Part shown: piece after piece, positions 18,703 through 28,853 of the stretch
Position numbering within the stretch: the stretch's first letter is position 1
Layout: each line of letters starts with the position of its first letter
Assembly (NCBI GenBank): GCA_022592435.1
Contig: JABYQS010000278.1
Coordinates: 1-37,243 of the forward strand
Reading direction: 5' to 3'
From: Cerioporus squamosus
Lineage: Eukaryota; Basidiomycota; Agaricomycetes; Polyporales; Polyporaceae
Length of the DNA: 37,243 nucleotides
Made by a program: the position numbers and the translations under genes
The notes under the pieces: model-generated
Databases searched by the model: none
What the model saw: only the letters and a program-made list of their open reading frames with translations
What the model was told of the DNA's origin: nothing

Positions 18703-21480
18703 CTGGAAGACCGTTCTGTGAGCGGGTACGTTCGTGTCTCATCCGGTGTGACGACTGAGTCTAATGTGATATTGATGAACACTTGCCAGGTGACCGGACT
18801 TGAAGCAGCTCAAAGTCGGAGACGCACGGACAACGCCAGTCCCGACGGGTCGGCCGTGCTCTCGGCGGCGATGCGCTGAGTCCCCAGGGCTAGCTATGGC
18901 TTCGTGAATGGACCAAACATGCGGTGCTGGGGAGTAACCGGCGGGACTGCTACCACAAGCATTTTTCCAGCGACTCTCGCAGGTCGAACATACATTGGCG
19001 GCGCGCATCACCATCCCCTACCGACCCCGTGCGTCGCACTGCCTCGCGTACTTCACGGGCAATCGCGGTGGCCGCATACATCACGTCGGGAGGGGTGTGA
19101 ACCAGCGAATGTAGGGGGAGCCGGGAAGTATGTTCGTCGCTGCGGCGGTTCGTGCTTCGAGCACGGCGAAGCGCCGGTCCACCATGAAAAGCTGCGGTTC
19201 CGACCACCCCTATCCATCTTCTCATATGCCGAGCTCACGCAGCAGGGCGGAGAGGACATACGACAGTGTGCTAGTTACGATACCGCCGACGATGGTGACA
19301 CGCCGCCTGACTTTCTAGATGTCGATAGAGACTGTGTACTTCTCCAACCTTGGCGAGACGACACCTTCCTCGGCGCTCGCGCGGAAGCATCGCTTTCCAT
19401 CGTGATTAGAGTTCAGCGCGGTTTCAGACGCACTCTACGAGTCGCAGACATTGGGCTGCGCAAAGTTCGGGAAGATTTCCCCACGCGCACACTTTCGGAT
19501 AACGAAGACAACAGCAGAGCTGCGCCGCAGATAACCATCTCGCCGTATGCATTCGTAACTCTGGTAAGGAACAGGTACTAGTATCGATAACATGATACCG
19601 CAGGTTATCCGATCAGAGGACGGGTGTCCGGAAGCTCTTATCGGTGGAAACATGTATCCGACAAGCACTGTAATCGGCGGAGACGCAATGAGCACCCGCA
19701 TGCGTCCCCAGTGCGTCCCCGTCAGACTGGTGATCCAAAACCCAGAGCAGCCGCCACCGCGGTATCATAGCCAAGTAATCACTCACCTGAAGCTCTGCCT
19801 CACGTCAAATGGACCTCACTCTTTCGAGCCGCCACTCCGTAGAGCGATTCCTCCGACTTCTCCACGAGGGGTGAACTGGAAAGAAGGCCCGAGGAGTGAA
19901 TTGGTAGTGGCGACTGATTCCTGTAATGCTCGGCAGGGGCGTTCGAGAAGTCGCCGGACTTGGCACGACTTGCTGGCCAGTCGCCTTGGGTCAGACAACG
20001 ACCAGACATCGAGGCATTCGAGTATGAGAGTGTTGCAGGAGGTGAACGCATAGCCGCGCAGTTTGAAGATGTAGTAGATGCATTGGGGCGGCGTCCGCCT
20101 GTAAAGCCGTGATTCAGACGCTGTGCGATCCTAATGCTGCACAAGAACATACCTTGCTGCGTTCTTGTGCCGTAGCCCGAACGGAGAGACCCCGTACTGC
20201 CGGCATGGACACAGTCGAGACGGGCCCGAACGAATCGACGGTAGCAAAGCGTGGTCCCGACCACTACCCCGACGGCGTGCAGCTCGTCCGCATCATGGGG
20301 TGGGTTCACGTCAGGAACCACGTCGTTGTCGTCGATCCGGACTGCCCTCGAGCGAATTCGACGGACGGGACGATCCGAACGACGAACTCTAGAATGTCTA
20401 CCGGTGGCCGTCAGCAATCCATCGGCCTCCTTCGAGCTCATGCAAGCTTTCTGACGTGGCAGTCTCACGTTGCGGGTACGCTTTGGCACGCGCAAGAGAG
20501 ACGCATAGCAGGCGAGTGCCGGAGGAACGAACGCTGGCGTGCTGAGATAGCGTCCTGGGATCCTCGTGGATGCCCAAGGAGAGCGAGGCTTGCACCCTGC
20601 ATTCTGCTTGTAGACCGACAGCTCTGTCCTACACGGCCGGTTGACGTTGCCGAAGAGCAAGGCTGTGGGTGTGTCAGGCGTCGCAGATGGAGAAGGCCAT
20701 GATCGCGCCAGCACACAGACGTGCGTGCGTGTTTCCCCGCGAGACGGAAAATAAGCAGCAGAGCGGAGCAGTGAGCGAGGAGTGAACGAACAAGTAGACG
20801 AACCATAAGGTACCCGAAGTCGTCTCCGGTGCTGCTCCTGAGGCCGGAGGAAGCCGCCACAGCATCTCGCGAAGCGTCGCAGCCATGAGCGGCGATCCGG
20901 AGCACGCGATGACAGACGTTGTCGACCGGACGGCGAGAGGAAGCCTCGCATCTCGATGCGCTCCTACGGCACGAACGGAGGATTGTCAACGCAACCATCC
21001 GGTGGTGCGCCGTGCAGCCTATAGCACACTTCAAGGCACGCGGGCCGTCCAACTCCTCTGTAGTTCCGGTTCCGCAGAGGATCAGCTGTGCCGTCGTCGC
21101 TGTCTGATCCTGCCAACGGACAAGAGAGGCATGAGCTGTCATATAGAGGAAGGGGTGTAGTGTACTGACGACGAGAGCCGACGGAAGGCATGACATACAG
21201 ATCTTCCACTTCGGATGCTGAGCGCAGACAGAAAGCCTGGGATATGACGCGTCACCAACCTCACATGTATGCGGTGTGGACGCTGCACTTGCGGATGGAG
21301 ACTTGCTCAGGAGCTACAGACAAGGATACGCCCAACAAAAGAACACACACCCTTGGAACACTAGGGTGCGACAGACAACGCTGCTCCGCTTGATTGTGAA
21401 TGTCTGAAGCATCGTATCGACACGCTCTTGAGGGCAACGCAATTGTCGACCGAGTCTCGTCAAATTAGTATAGGCAAACT
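18703..21480. other. Gene-poor stretch between the F-box gene and the orphan cluster
   Basis: Long frames overlap on both strands in GC-rich sequence (for example minus 20951-19800 and plus 20109-20702), with no consistent splice structure, family motif or promoter. A minus frame from ATG 20886 has a hydrophobic stretch (FVYLFVHSSLTAPLCCLF) and might be a remnant of a membrane-protein gene. I assign nothing firmly. Confidence 0.35.
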
Positions 21481-21484
21481 CACT

Positions 21485-21491
21485 TTATAGG
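21485..21491 (+). promoter_or_regulatory. TATA-like box, orphan gene 1 of cluster
   Basis: TTATAGG about 65 bp before ATG 21551. Confidence 0.35.
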
Positions 21492-21550
21492 ACGCCTTAA
21501 CGCATACATGAGCGTAAACTCTCCCCGAAGCTCGGCATCCTGCCATAGCC

Positions 21551-22391
21551 ATGGACTCGCGCACCCCGTTCTCCCTGCCCCTCACACCATCTCCTGCTTC
21601 TGAGGGCCCGCTGCCCGACCCCTCGCCACACCAGGACACCACGCCAGTCGATGTGGCGTCCACCGCTTCCGACGTCGATGATCTCCACAATGATCTCCAG
21701 GAGCACTTCTCCTCCCTCTTCCTGCCCTACGACTCTTCTGACCCTTCCGAGGATGACAACGAAGAGGATGACTGCTCTGACGGGTTCATCAATCCCTGCT
21801 GGCGAAGAAAGGCCATGGAGATTGAACCGAGCAAGCGCATCTCCGGAGAAGATGTCAGAGAGGAACTCAGCGATAGCGAACAACTCTTCGCACTCAAGTC
21901 ACGAATCAAGCGGGATAGGGCAGTAGAGGGGTCGCAGGGGAGGGAGATGCTGGAGGGAGACTCGGAGGACGTATCGCAGCGACTCGGGACAGGGATCCCC
22001 AACATCGGCTGGGACTTGCGGTCGGTGGCGACGTCGGAAGAAGAGACGGAGGGGGAGTATGAGGAAGAGCAAACAGATGACCCGACGGTGGGGCTTCTTC
22101 GGCCTTCCAAGTACGGAGTATCTCCTGGGTCAGAGGGAGGACTTCGAGAGAAACGGCGCCATCAAGGCGGCTGCCTGTCGCGATTACAGGCCGGGATGCA
22201 GAGTGAGTACGCAACCCTACATATCACATCCTAGAGGGTACTCACGCGTTCTGTGGACAGGTGCATGCTCATACCGCAGAGAACGGCTGGCCGCTGCTGC
22301 AGAGCGTGTTCGGCGCGCCGTAATCGTGTCATTGGCACCTGAAGGTGCGAAGGACGGTTCCGTGCGCAGTGCGCGTGGAGGCGCCAAATAG
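21551..22391 (+). CDS. Acidic disordered orphan protein with uncertain 3' splicing
   Basis: Begins MDSRTPFSLPLTPSPAS. The body is strongly acidic with runs such as DSSDPSEDDNEEDD and SEEETEGEYEEEQ, so it is probably disordered; no domain recognised. Intron 22203-22260 (GTGAGT to GACAG, 58 nt) is canonical. Two readings fit. In the first, 21551-22202 joins 22261-22391 (260 residues, Arg-rich end). In the second, a further 46-nt intron at 22088-22133 switches frame, so the end reads REDFERNGAIKAAACRDYRPGC and then VHAHTAENGWPLLQSVFG, stopping at 22323 (222 residues). The second tail looks more like folded protein. First of five plus-strand orphan genes in a row. Confidence 0.55.
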
Positions 22392-23288
22392 CTCGCGCAA
22401 GGCGAGCACAGAGCGGGTCAGAGCTGCTGCGAGTCGGGAACACGTATGACTTCAGAGGATCAGGATGGAGATGAATGCGCTAGTCGACTGTGTAGTACTC
22501 ACTGGCATGTACCCGTTCGCTTGTCGCCTACCCAGCTTCCATCTCTCTGTGCACATGTGCGTCGCGCCCTCCCTCAAACAACGGATTGCTCAGTTGCGCG
22601 GTTTTCCGAGGTGCCATGTTTCGTCGGCGTACAGATCACCAATGGAGCTGGACGAGGACGAGGCTTCGCGCATTGCTCGCAGTTGTTGACACACAGAGAC
22701 AATCAGGTCAGACCTTTTAAGCCAGCAGTTCCCAACAGTTCGATGTCCACAGGCAAGACCAAGTACATAGCAAAGCAAGAGGGGTCGTCGAGTGTCGTGT
22801 CGAGGAGGAGAAGGCCAGGTGGCGCAACGTCATTGGCGTCTGTTGAGGCCGCCTGGTCTGGATCGAGATAGCGAACCTACCCGCCTTCCGACCTCGTCTT
22901 CGCTGCGGGGTGCAGGCTGCGGGATGCTGACGTTTCGGTATCTTGTCTCGAGAGCCTCCCCATGTCATGCATTGATATTGGCGTATTTTCAGCTTGTGGC
23001 CGGATGTCGAGACGTAGTACTACGCTACACACTTCGACAACAGCACGGTCACTACTAGTGCACGAACGGTACCCAGATGCCAGGGACTGAAGCTCAAATG
23101 TGGGATCTCAGATGAGTTACGCCACAGTCGTCGTCAGCAACGAAGCGGTATTGTGTTTTGCGAGATACGAGCGGCGGAAACATCGCAGAATGGACGGACA
23201 CATCGGTATACATATAGCGAAAGCTGTACGTTGCCTATGGGGACGAGGTGGACAATTACCTGCGACTGCAACTGTCCATTCCCGCTCG
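22392..23288. other. Intergenic, no gene assigned
   Basis: Short overlapping frames only; nothing with recognisable motifs. Confidence 0.35.
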
Positions 23289-23297
23289 TTATATAAC
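23289..23297 (+). promoter_or_regulatory. TATA box, orphan gene 2 of cluster
   Basis: TTATATAAC, about 70 bp before ATG 23365; the best TATA match in the orphan cluster. Confidence 0.55.
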
Positions 23298-23364
23298 AAG
23301 AAACACGAAGCTGCCGCACGCTCCCCAGAAACCGCAGCCGAACCTCCGCCTCTCCCACATAGTC

Positions 23365-24831
23365 ATGCCCAACTACCACATCCGCGGCGGCCTGCCACGG
23401 CGCAACGCGTTTGAGCTCTCCCGTCTTGCGACGCTCAAGCGACACGGCTCCGATTCCAGTCGCGAGTCCGAGTCCGAGTCTGACGCGGGACCGCGAGGTC
23501 AGACGACGTTCACCCGCGAGCACAGTGGCGCGTCGGGCTGCTCCCTGAGTCCCTCTTGTGCACCATTCACATATCCGTCTCCTCCGACTTCCTCCGCCTC
23601 AGATGGCTCCGCAGGTGGGCGAGGCGATATGCAGTGCGAAGCATCCCCGTCCTGCGACTCGGGGGACGAAGACGTCTTCGAGGACGCACCCTCATCGCCG
23701 TTGGAGACTCCATCCTCTGCTTCTGCAGACCCCAGAGACAACAAAGAAGGGGACGCACCGGAGGTTCGCCTTCCACTCCTTAGCGCGACAGACGTGTCCC
23801 TTCCGCCGTATCCATCAGACGCAGGACGGAACTCGTGCCAGGAGCCCGTCCCCAATCCACCCCTGCCCGTGCTCAGCAGCATCTCTGAACGGATGCTCGA
23901 AGGAGAGACAAGCACCCAAGACTCGTCCAGCACAGCACACGTACCCCCTCCCCCGTCTCCGGTAGACGCAGGACGGTCCGTGTGCCATCCAGAGGGGCCC
24001 GTGCCTCCCCCGCCCCAGCTTGCGTCCAGCACCGTCTCTCCGATTCAGAAGACGGGAGGTGCGAGCAAGCGGGACTCGCACTACGCCAGAATTCACCAGC
24101 GACCCCTCCCTCCGCGGCCCCTCCCAGATCCCCTCGCATACTCCGAGCCTTCGTCTACACCCACAGCGGGTACCTTGCAGCAACAGTCTCCCACTGCATC
24201 ACATGAGGGAGGGGAGGTCCTGGCCAAGGGGCAGGAGGCCTCATCTGTGGCGCATGTACCTTCCCCTCCTCCTCCTCCTCTCCCGAGCTGCGAGCTCATT
24301 ATAGGCCCATACCGCATCAAGGCGACAGCACAACGGCCACGCAACCCCGGCAACCTGCGTATCACCCGTCTGATGCAAACCCGCGACGAGGGTGTGGCGA
24401 GAACAGATGAGGAGGGACGTGGTCACCAGTATCTGAGGCCGCCACCAGCGCCGCTTCCCCGCTCGCCACCACCATATCCTCGTGGCAGGGCAGAAGCCTC
24501 GCAGCGCGACGCAACCTCGCGAGAGATGAAGCCGCCTTCTCGTGGACGGTCGACGAGCCCAAAGTCTTTGGCAGGGAGCGAGACACGTCGAACGCTGACG
24601 ATCGACTCTTCAGGACTGCGAGGTAAAGAACTGGTATCGCCGGATCGAGTGGCACCCGCAGGAAGCCTTGAGGGAAGGAGGAGGTTGAGGTCGAAGAAGG
24701 CAGTGGATGTGCCAGCGTTGACGTTGAAGTCGCAGGACGACGGGACGGCGCGCAAGCGCGCGAAGAGGACACGTTCGTTGCGAGAGCTGGTGACTCCATG
24801 TATGCGCAGCGGGCGAGAGTCATTCGATTAG
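23365..24831 (+). CDS. Proline-rich disordered orphan protein with basic C-terminus
   Basis: 488 residues from ATG 23365 (MPNYHIRGGLPRRN), chosen because it is the first ATG after a good TATA box; the frame is open further upstream. Composition is Pro/Ser-rich throughout. Internal repetition: PP.PSDAGRNSCQEPVPNPP and PPSPVDAGRSVCHPEGPVPPPP are two copies of one unit, and AHVP.PPP occurs twice. It carries a PxxP-type stretch HQRPLPPRPLPDP, a form bound by SH3 domains in other proteins, and late basic clusters (RRRLRSKKA, ARKRAKRTR) that could be nuclear signals. One short segment, LIIGPYRIKATAQRPRNPG, looks less disordered. No enzyme motif. It shares RPLP-type motifs with the CaaX protein at 28854. 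Confidence 0.65.
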   Translation: MPNYHIRGGLPRRNAFELSRLATLKRHGSDSSRESESESDAGPRGQTTFTREHSGASGCSLSPSCAPFTYPSPPTSSASDGSAGGRGDMQCEASPSCDSGDEDVFEDAPSSPLETPSSASADPRDNKEGDAPEVRLPLLSATDVSLPPYPSDAGRNSCQEPVPNPPLPVLSSISERMLEGETSTQDSSSTAHVPPPPSPVDAGRSVCHPEGPVPPPPQLASSTVSPIQKTGGASKRDSHYARIHQRPLPPRPLPDPLAYSEPSSTPTAGTLQQQSPTASHEGGEVLAKGQEASSVAHVPSPPPPPLPSCELIIGPYRIKATAQRPRNPGNLRITRLMQTRDEGVARTDEEGRGHQYLRPPPAPLPRSPPPYPRGRAEASQRDATSREMKPPSRGRSTSPKSLAGSETRRTLTIDSSGLRGKELVSPDRVAPAGSLEGRRRLRSKKAVDVPALTLKSQDDGTARKRAKRTRSLRELVTPCMRSGRESFD

Positions 24832-25484
24832 ATACACTCTGTACGATATGTCTCAGCTCAGCACCACATATCGATGATTGAGGATGGCGTACCAGATGAT
24901 ACTTTCGACTACCCAGCTTACCAGAGCGGAAGTGAGGCGAACGTATGTTCCACAAGCGACCATGTACCTGGTCCACAGGGTACAGCGGCCCACTTGGTCG
25001 CGGGGAGTTCTGACGCACAAGTGGCGGTATGTTGCTCGTAACAGGCGCAAGTCCGTGGAGTCTATTGATCAACGTCACTGTGTTGGTTCCGTAGCGCGCA
25101 CTCACAGACGAGTCACTTACGATACGGAATGGCTACAAGGTATCAGCGACCCATCAGGAAAAGAGATGATTGTATAGACTTACTACGTATCCTCGAGTTC
25201 TGGTCACTACTGTGTGCAGTACTGGCCCATGACGACGGTTGCATATACAGATCCTCTCCGTCGCTCCGGCACTTTCGGATAACTCCCGATCAGTGGCCTC
25301 GAAACGATAGAGCATGAAGACACGACACTCACAATAGGACGCTGCATTCTTCGCTGAGCATAGAGACCTCTCCGACGCTTGCAACCGTGGTCAACGTCTG
25401 TAGTCATTACAACACCCCGCAGAGGCAGACACCTGTTGCAGCGCAGAGGAGCTAGACAAAAGATATGAGCATGTAAGAACGACG
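24832..25484. other. Intergenic, no gene assigned
   Basis: No convincing coding region; the minus-strand frames are shadows of the neighbouring genes. Confidence 0.35.
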
Positions 25485-25490
25485 TATAGG
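25485..25490 (+). promoter_or_regulatory. TATA-like box, orphan gene 3 of cluster
   Basis: TATAGG 80 bp before ATG 25565. Confidence 0.35.
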
Positions 25491-25564
25491 GGGAAAGTCG
25501 TACCAGCAACACACACCATACACCGTCCATCGTCTTTTCCGCTCCTCTCTGTACGGTACACCCC

Positions 25565-26283
25565 ATGCCACCCGCCACACCAGCCGCGGGCCTCTTCGCA
25601 GGCCACGCAATCTGTCCCGTCGACGCAGAGCATGAGAAATCGCGCAAAGACTACCTTCACACCAGCGACGGGCCATGCTGTGCGCTCGGAGGGAACCTGC
25701 GCTTCCGATGCAATGGATGCACCAGGAGCGAGTTTGCGACGCGGAACGCTTGGGACGCCGCGATTGCCATACACTCCGGGCTCCTCGACGTCGTGAAGTT
25801 GCATTTCTTCCTGTCCAAACTGCACGATCACCTACCAGCAACGGGATTGGTACGAAGGGTGGAGGAGAGGCGACTTGTGATCAAGTCTTCTCACAGAGGC
25901 TACGTTCACGCCAGCGATGAGCCATGTTGTACTTATGGGGAGGATCGGCGGTTCCGATGTGACAGATGGGCCAAGGAGGAGGCTGCGACGCGGAACGCTT
26001 GGGAAGCTGCGATGGCCATAAACTCCGGGCATCTCGACTTCGAGAAGTTATGCTTCTTCTGGTCCAAGCTGAACGACCGCCTGCCACCAAAGGTCTCCTT
26101 TCGGACGGTGCAGGAGAGGCGACCTTCGATCGCGGCCGTGCCAGTCGGGATAGTGGCGGAGGAGTACTACCAAAGCAGCCAAGCTTGCAGTTCCGAGGAA
26201 GAAAAGGTATGTTCGCCTTGAAGTTCTTACTGCGTACTGGAGATGGAGCGACTCACGAGCTTGACCTGTAGGCCTTGTGTTGA
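25565..26283 (+). CDS. Orphan protein made of two tandem copies of a Cys-containing module
   Basis: Exons 25565-26206 and 26272-26283 (intron GTATGT to CTGTAG, 65 nt, branch-like CTTGACC), 217 residues ending EEEKALC. Residues 28-103 and 111-186 align without gaps at an offset of 83. Both have SD.PCC, RFRC, ATRNAW(D/E)AA(I/M)AI.SG.LD..KL.FF.SKL.D.LP and (V)QERR- or VEERR-like ends. The copies are also similar at the DNA level, so the duplication is not ancient. Conserved CC and FRC cysteines suggest metal binding or disulphides, but no known zinc-finger pattern is met and only copy 1 adds CNGC. No signal peptide is evident. Function unknown. Confidence 0.65.
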
Positions 26284-27172
26284 GTTGCGCGACCGGCCCT
26301 GCGCTCCCCTCCCAGCATGTACCTCATTCGTCTTGGATACAGAATGAATGGAGGAAAAAGAGTTCGCATGCTTCATGGCAATGTACAGCGCGGCGCGATA
26401 TACTGAGGAGATATGTGATCCCAGCCGGAACACGATTACATTGAAACTTACCTATCGCCACACCCAGCTCGCACTGCGCTCCCTGCATCCTGCATGCTGC
26501 CCAAGCAGTCCCTGCGTATATCTATACTAGCACATTGCATACACGAGAAGCCCTCCCGTTCTCCTCAGAGGGTACCCAGCCTGTATCTCGCTACTTGTGC
26601 GAAAACATCTGGTAGTTGTGCCAGGACCCAGCTGGATTATCCGAGCGAGAGGTCAAACTTAGAAGCTGAGCAGGTGCAAAAGTATCATATGAGCATGAAG
26701 TATTCTTCGATTTCGCCAGTCGGAGAGTTGGGGCCAGTAGATGAAGGTCGAAGCAGCGTTGAGCTGTCGAGCGCTCGAGGAATCCGCACATCGGCACTCT
26801 CCGAGATCGAGATACAGACTCTACCGGCCTTCTATCGCGACCCATGACCTCATGAGCAGACCGCTCCAGGACTTGGCACAGTATAGACATGTCTAGTGGT
26901 GGTACTTAACACTGAAAAGACTACTCAGATCCAGCGTACTATGTTCCGAGGCGAAACACGCCATCAAGCAAACCGCCGCCCATCAGTACTGCCGCGTTCA
27001 AGCTCTCCATTACGATCTTCAGCGTATTGTTCTGCACGTTGCAGAGCACCGGCTTGGACGGCCTCAGTACATCAACATACGCCCATAATGCGGCTGGCTT
27101 TAGTCTCTGCAACCAAGACAATATGCTCATCCCATACCTCGCGCCTCGATGCCTCCTCGACGACCGTTCCGC
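26284..27172. other. Intergenic, no gene assigned
   Basis: Several short frames, none with a family motif or consistent splicing. Confidence 0.35.
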
Positions 27173-27180
27173 ACATAAAA
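27173..27180 (+). promoter_or_regulatory. TATA-like box, orphan gene 4 of cluster
   Basis: CATAAAAG about 70 bp before ATG 27248. Confidence 0.4.
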
Positions 27181-27247
27181 GCGACTGCAGGCAACCTTGC
27201 CCATTATCCTCGGGTACACGTTTCTAGGAGCACTCTCTGCTACAATC

Positions 27248-28075
27248 ATGGTCCGCATAGTCACTCTTCCTCCTCCTGCCGTCCTTCACACCCCCAAACC
27301 GCCCGTCGCGTCATCCTCGCACGGACACCCTGACCCTACACTGGCACGCCCCGATAGCTGGGAGTGCCAAGCGCGTCCAGTCCACTTTGTATCATACTCC
27401 TCTGGTCGCGAATGTCCACTCCCGCCACTACCCAGGTCGCTCGGCCTACGAAACTTCCCCGACCTCTATCCCGAGCCCGACAGCCCATGCACGCCTCGCG
27501 ACTCCCTCGAGTCGCTCCTACGCAACGACTCGTCACCAACTATCGAGAAGTCCAGTCAGACACCAGTCTGGAAAGACAGCTGTGGCGGACGCGGTGGCGG
27601 ACACTTGCAGCTGTGCCTCTCCGGCTCCGACTTCATGCGGCCTTTCACCCCTTCCTTCCTGTTCTCGACAATGTTCGCGGAGGACAGCCCCGAAGGCTAC
27701 GTCTTCCGCGACTCGCCTCTGGAGAATATCGAAGACAGCGTCGAAGATGCCTCTCTGGCTGCAGATGACTGGAGCTCCGAGGACGATTCCGACCTCATCT
27801 CGTCCAGCTGCACGCTTCTCGGAGAAGGATGGCTACGATGGGAGTTGGAGGGTGAATGGGGCGAGGGGACAGAGTACGATGTGCAGTATTGGGGGCTTGA
27901 AGACGGAGAAGATGAACATCGAGAAGGGCAAAGCAGCTCGTCCATAGAGCGAGACCTCATTGAAGGTCATCGCTCTTGTTCGGGAAGACTCGAGGACGTG
28001 TCAGGAGCGAGGATACGGACTTATTCCTCACGATTGGGTCGTTCTTGCCTGAAATCACTATTATGCTTGCGCTGA
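27248..28075 (+). CDS. Acidic orphan protein
   Basis: 275 residues in one exon from ATG 27248 (MVRIVTLPPPAVLH). Pro/Ser-rich start, then a more ordered middle (SGSDFMRPFTPSFLFSTMF) and a long acidic and Trp-containing region (DDWSSEDDSDLI, WLRWELEGEWGEG, YDVQYWGLEDGEDE). The C-terminal end is short and basic with two cysteines (SRLGRSCLKSLLCLR). Acidic-aromatic segments of this kind occur in transcription-activation domains, but nothing here proves it. Same strand and promoter layout as its neighbours. No recognised family. Confidence 0.6.
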   Translation: MVRIVTLPPPAVLHTPKPPVASSSHGHPDPTLARPDSWECQARPVHFVSYSSGRECPLPPLPRSLGLRNFPDLYPEPDSPCTPRDSLESLLRNDSSPTIEKSSQTPVWKDSCGGRGGGHLQLCLSGSDFMRPFTPSFLFSTMFAEDSPEGYVFRDSPLENIEDSVEDASLAADDWSSEDDSDLISSSCTLLGEGWLRWELEGEWGEGTEYDVQYWGLEDGEDEHREGQSSSSIERDLIEGHRSCSGRLEDVSGARIRTYSSRLGRSCLKSLLCLR

Positions 28076-28732
28076 GACGCGGCGAATGGACTGTGACTTC
28101 TAGACTGTTGTGCTTGCAGTTATAGTACCGGTGATAGATGGTGTCGGACAGTAATTAGTGGATGTATCTGAATGATATGCGGAACGTCAATGTTGTGCAG
28201 TTTTGATACTTGTGGCGGAAAACGTACCTGCCTATTCATGCAAGACTGACGACCAACGATGAGCGCTGCAGGATGTCAGAGACCACAATGCAATCTCATA
28301 CATGCCTCCGCAACTCGACATCGAGTGGGGTGGCAGCTCGTTGAGACGAGCGTAGCAACAGCCACACTCTAGCCCTTCGATCTCTCCGTAGGTCTCATTA
28401 TTGCGGGCTATTCAGCCGGATCCGTTTGTCGCTAGGAGATCTGATATGGTGAGCATGACTTCCGATTCGCCCGGGAAGGTGGTCGGCATACAAAAGTTGA
28501 CGATGACCCGTAGTTGGGTGGTGCTGGACGCGATACGGGAGACAATCGTCCAATTGTCTGCGGTCGTTGACTGCAGGTCAGGCTCCGAATTAGCTGAGCT
28601 ACGCAGATAATAAAACATTAGCTACTCACCGAGGATGGCAAGCAATTGTTCTCGACGGGTTACGATGATGGCAGGAATTTGTAAACCCGAACGAACTCGA
28701 CGCGTCGCTGGAGCTTGAAGACAGAGTCAGGA
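28076..28732. other. Intergenic, no gene assigned
   Basis: A frame on each strand around 28401-28618 overlaps the other; neither has support. Confidence 0.35.
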
Positions 28733-28738
28733 TATAAG
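28733..28738 (+). promoter_or_regulatory. TATA-like box of the CaaX protein gene
   Basis: TATAAG 121 bp upstream of ATG 28854. Confidence 0.4.
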
Positions 28739-28776
28739 AGGGAGACAACCTCCATCCGTGAGCGTTCAAGTTGACA

Positions 28777-28829
28777 CTCCTCCTGCTCCTCCTCCTACTG
28801 CTCCTGCTCCTCCTGCTCCTGCTCCTGAC
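28777..28829. repeat. CTC/CTG trinucleotide-like microsatellite
   Basis: Imperfect run of CTC, CTG and CTA triplets in the presumed 5' leader of the next gene. It creates a poly-Leu frame and a poly-Pro frame that start without ATG. Confidence 0.7.
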
Positions 28830-28853
28830 CTCCGTCATTCACCCTCATCCCTC

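Noticed and set aside
19800..20951. 383-codon minus-strand frame and overlapping plus-strand frames
   Set aside because: Long frames are expected in GC-rich DNA. Composition is Arg/Ser-rich without motif, introns or promoter, and several frames over the same bases look equally good.
24362..25105. 247-codon minus frame
   Set aside because: Antisense to the proline-rich gene at 23365, whose codon pattern and TATA box are better.
25391..25841. Two long minus frames with Trp- and Cys-rich sequence
   Set aside because: They mirror the duplicated plus-strand gene at 25565. The duplication is conserved in the plus frame, with gap-free matching of Cys and Trp positions.
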